From Pagrus major (Eukaryota; Chordata; Actinopteri; Spariformes; Sparidae), in assembly GCF_040436345.1 (NCBI RefSeq), contig NC_133221.1:31385589-31449588 (forward strand): a stretch of 64,000 bases of DNA, given 5' to 3'. The stretch's first letter is position 1. Every line of letters begins with the position of its first letter. Positions 62,306 through 64,000 of the stretch are shown here, piece after piece. The position numbers and the translations under genes are program-made. The notes beneath the pieces are model-generated. The model did no database searches. It saw only the letters and a program-made list of their open reading frames with translations, and was not told where the DNA came from.

Positions 62306-63222
62306 CTACACTTTCTGGATCATGACCTGGAATTTACCTGTGGAGGGAGAAAGAGAAGAAAGCATTTGTTAGTCCAACTTTTATTCAAAAAATCAACCAA
62401 ACTCATATTTTCCTCTGCTTTAATGTGTTTCTAATGATTTTTCCACCCCAAGGTGTCTCTCTTAACACAGCAGTCAACTAATACATCACTAACTTCAGTC
62501 TAAATAATGACCACAGAGTAAAGCAACAGCTATCTGACGCAGGCTTGAAAAGCTGCTGACAATGTTTTAATAAAATAGCATTTGCCAGGAGGATTCATTG
62601 AAGAGCAGTACCGTTTCACTGCCTTGTTTATTGTAATATCTGTGGCTAAGGACCCAAACACAGAATGTACAATCTGCTTCCTGTTTACACCGGCACGCAC
62701 ATGCCTTGTGCACGTGAATGGTCATGTGATATGTGTTTTCAGGTGTGATAGTATGGATGGAGATTATTTCTGACAGGGCGCTAAAACGCTAGTATGCATG
62801 GAGATGCCTGTTTTCAGAAATGACTGTGAAGGTGTGGACTCGGCCTTAATATCAGCCTGGGGTTTCTTGGAACCTTGATTGAGGTGATAAAAAATAAGTA
62901 CCAGGTACTATCCACACCTATTAACAATGACATACTAAAAAAAGTGGCGTAAAGGTGAGCTGTACCATAACATTGAAACAAAACTTCAATTTGTCAATGA
63001 TGGCAGAAAGATGTAGTTGAAAGTTCTTGACAAAAAGCTGGTAGAAGTATTAAGATTTGTTTGTCATTCCAAGATCACGATTAAACTCTGAGCATGACTG
63101 GATATTAGATGAGTGATGCGTGTCTTACATGCAGGCATGATGGACACCTCAGCAGTCACAATACTCTTCACTCCCAGGTTGGACAGAGCTCCTCTCACCA
63201 GACCACATGAGAAGGTCAAATA
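62306..63222 (-). CDS. trappc6b: TRAPP complex subunit 6B, last two coding exons (partial)
   Basis: TRAPPC6B is a Bet3-family subunit of TRAPP, the complex that activates Rab1-type GTPases in ER-Golgi traffic. Two minus-strand exons are visible: 63129-63222 (YLTFSCGLVRGALSNLGVKS, then IVTAEVSIMPAC) and 62306-62337 (KFQVMIQKV, then TAG). The codon TGT is split across the intron. Human TRAPPC6B ends YLAFTCGLIRGGLSNLGIKS, IVTAEVSSMPACKFQVMIQKL, almost identical; TRAPPC6A would fit less well. The earlier exons, including most of the fold, must lie beyond position 64000, since 63223-64000 contains none that I can recognise. Confidence 0.93.
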
Positions 63223-64000
63223 CTGCAAAGAGACAGTCATTTGTGTCAAATGATGAGTAAAGATGTCCTAACACAGTCCACAGGATCAAGCCAGACAGAA
63301 GCAGCTATCATCTATGTAAATCCTGATTAATGTGTGTTTGCTCTGCTTACAGAAACACCTGGACACCACCGAGACTGAATAAACCACAGGGAGCACAAAA
63401 TACAGCAGCCAGTGGTATCAATGAATCAGACGAAGTGCAACTCCCTCGGAACCTGTTATTTCATGTTGAAGATGAAGAGACAGGTTGTCTTCATCCTGTT
63501 TAAACCTTCCAGACACATCTACTTTACACTGACTGTCGTCTACATTACACCAAATGCTACAAGACACTGCACAGTTTTACAGAAAGCTCCACAGAAGTCT
63601 GTTTTCTTTTAGAACCACTCAGTGGCTCACTATAAACTGAATATGTGCACTGTGAAGCTGAGTAAAGTTGGAACAAATTACAATTCAATAAAACAGTAAA
63701 TCTGACAAAAAATGAAAGGGTGATTGGACAGCATTAGGGATGGGTATCATCAACAACAACAAAAAAAACAGCAAAAAATCATAAAGAGGACTTATTTAAA
63801 GACATCAGAGATCAGGGCACTTCTCATAGGAACACATTTAATGTTTTAATTGGCTCTCTGCATGATAGGCTTTAGTGATGATTGGATCTTCAACTGCCTA
63901 AAGATTGTACTGTATATACATTTCAACCAGATTGTTGGTTATTGTGAATTCCTCACTTGGAGACAGAAAGTGGCAGAGTATCAGCAGCACTACATCTACA
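63223..64000 (-). other. trappc6b intron, partial
   Basis: It begins with an acceptor (ctctttgcag on the minus strand) next to the exon at 63222. No exon or repeat was recognised up to the window end. Confidence 0.6.

Noticed and set aside
1-64000. A novel defence, biosynthetic or other multi-gene system
   Set aside because: All recognisable genes are ordinary vertebrate housekeeping or structural genes with their own introns; no clustered genes of shared function were seen.

Overview
This is vertebrate nuclear DNA, almost certainly from a ray-finned (percomorph-type) fish. The genes are split into many small GT-AG exons. Introns and intergenic DNA carry CA, TA, TTA and GTCT microsatellites, L2-like and other LINE fragments, and fish-type short inverted-repeat transposons. 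There are no operons, CRISPR arrays or prokaryotic signals, and I recognised no tRNA or rRNA gene.

Layout. (1) 288-18479 (+): the 3' half of filamin A (flna), Ig-like repeats 11-24 with hinge 1, hinge 2 and a conserved 24-nt optional microexon. Its 3' UTR runs to about 19.9 kb. (2) 22675-28558 (+): emerin (emd), 164 aa, with an N-terminal LEM domain and a C-terminal membrane anchor. (3) 34142-36791 (-): a ninjurin gene, closest to ninj2. (4) 39250-41276 (-): a decayed HECT-domain (G2E3-like) pseudogene. (5) 45286-55330 (+): a complete six-exon lactbl1, a serine beta-lactamase-like protein of 554 aa. (6) 62306-63222 (-): the last two coding exons of trappc6b. The remaining DNA is mostly transposon-derived or unrecognised.

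The flna-emd pair recalls human Xq28, where the two genes also adjoin; this supports both identifications. Filamin A crosslinks cortical actin, and emerin is an inner-nuclear-membrane LEM protein. The other genes (ninjurin, lactbl1, trappc6b) have unrelated cell roles and are neighbours only by position.

Main oddities: three frame-breaking indels packed into about 320 bp of flna repeats 23/24, which are probably sequence errors but would remove the dimerisation repeat if real; a minisatellite that grew out of a LINE reading frame; a GC-AG intron in the ninjurin gene; a nonsense codon plus frameshift in the HECT pseudogene; and several foldback elements. I found no convincing new multi-gene system. 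The window reads as conserved genes in repeat-rich DNA.
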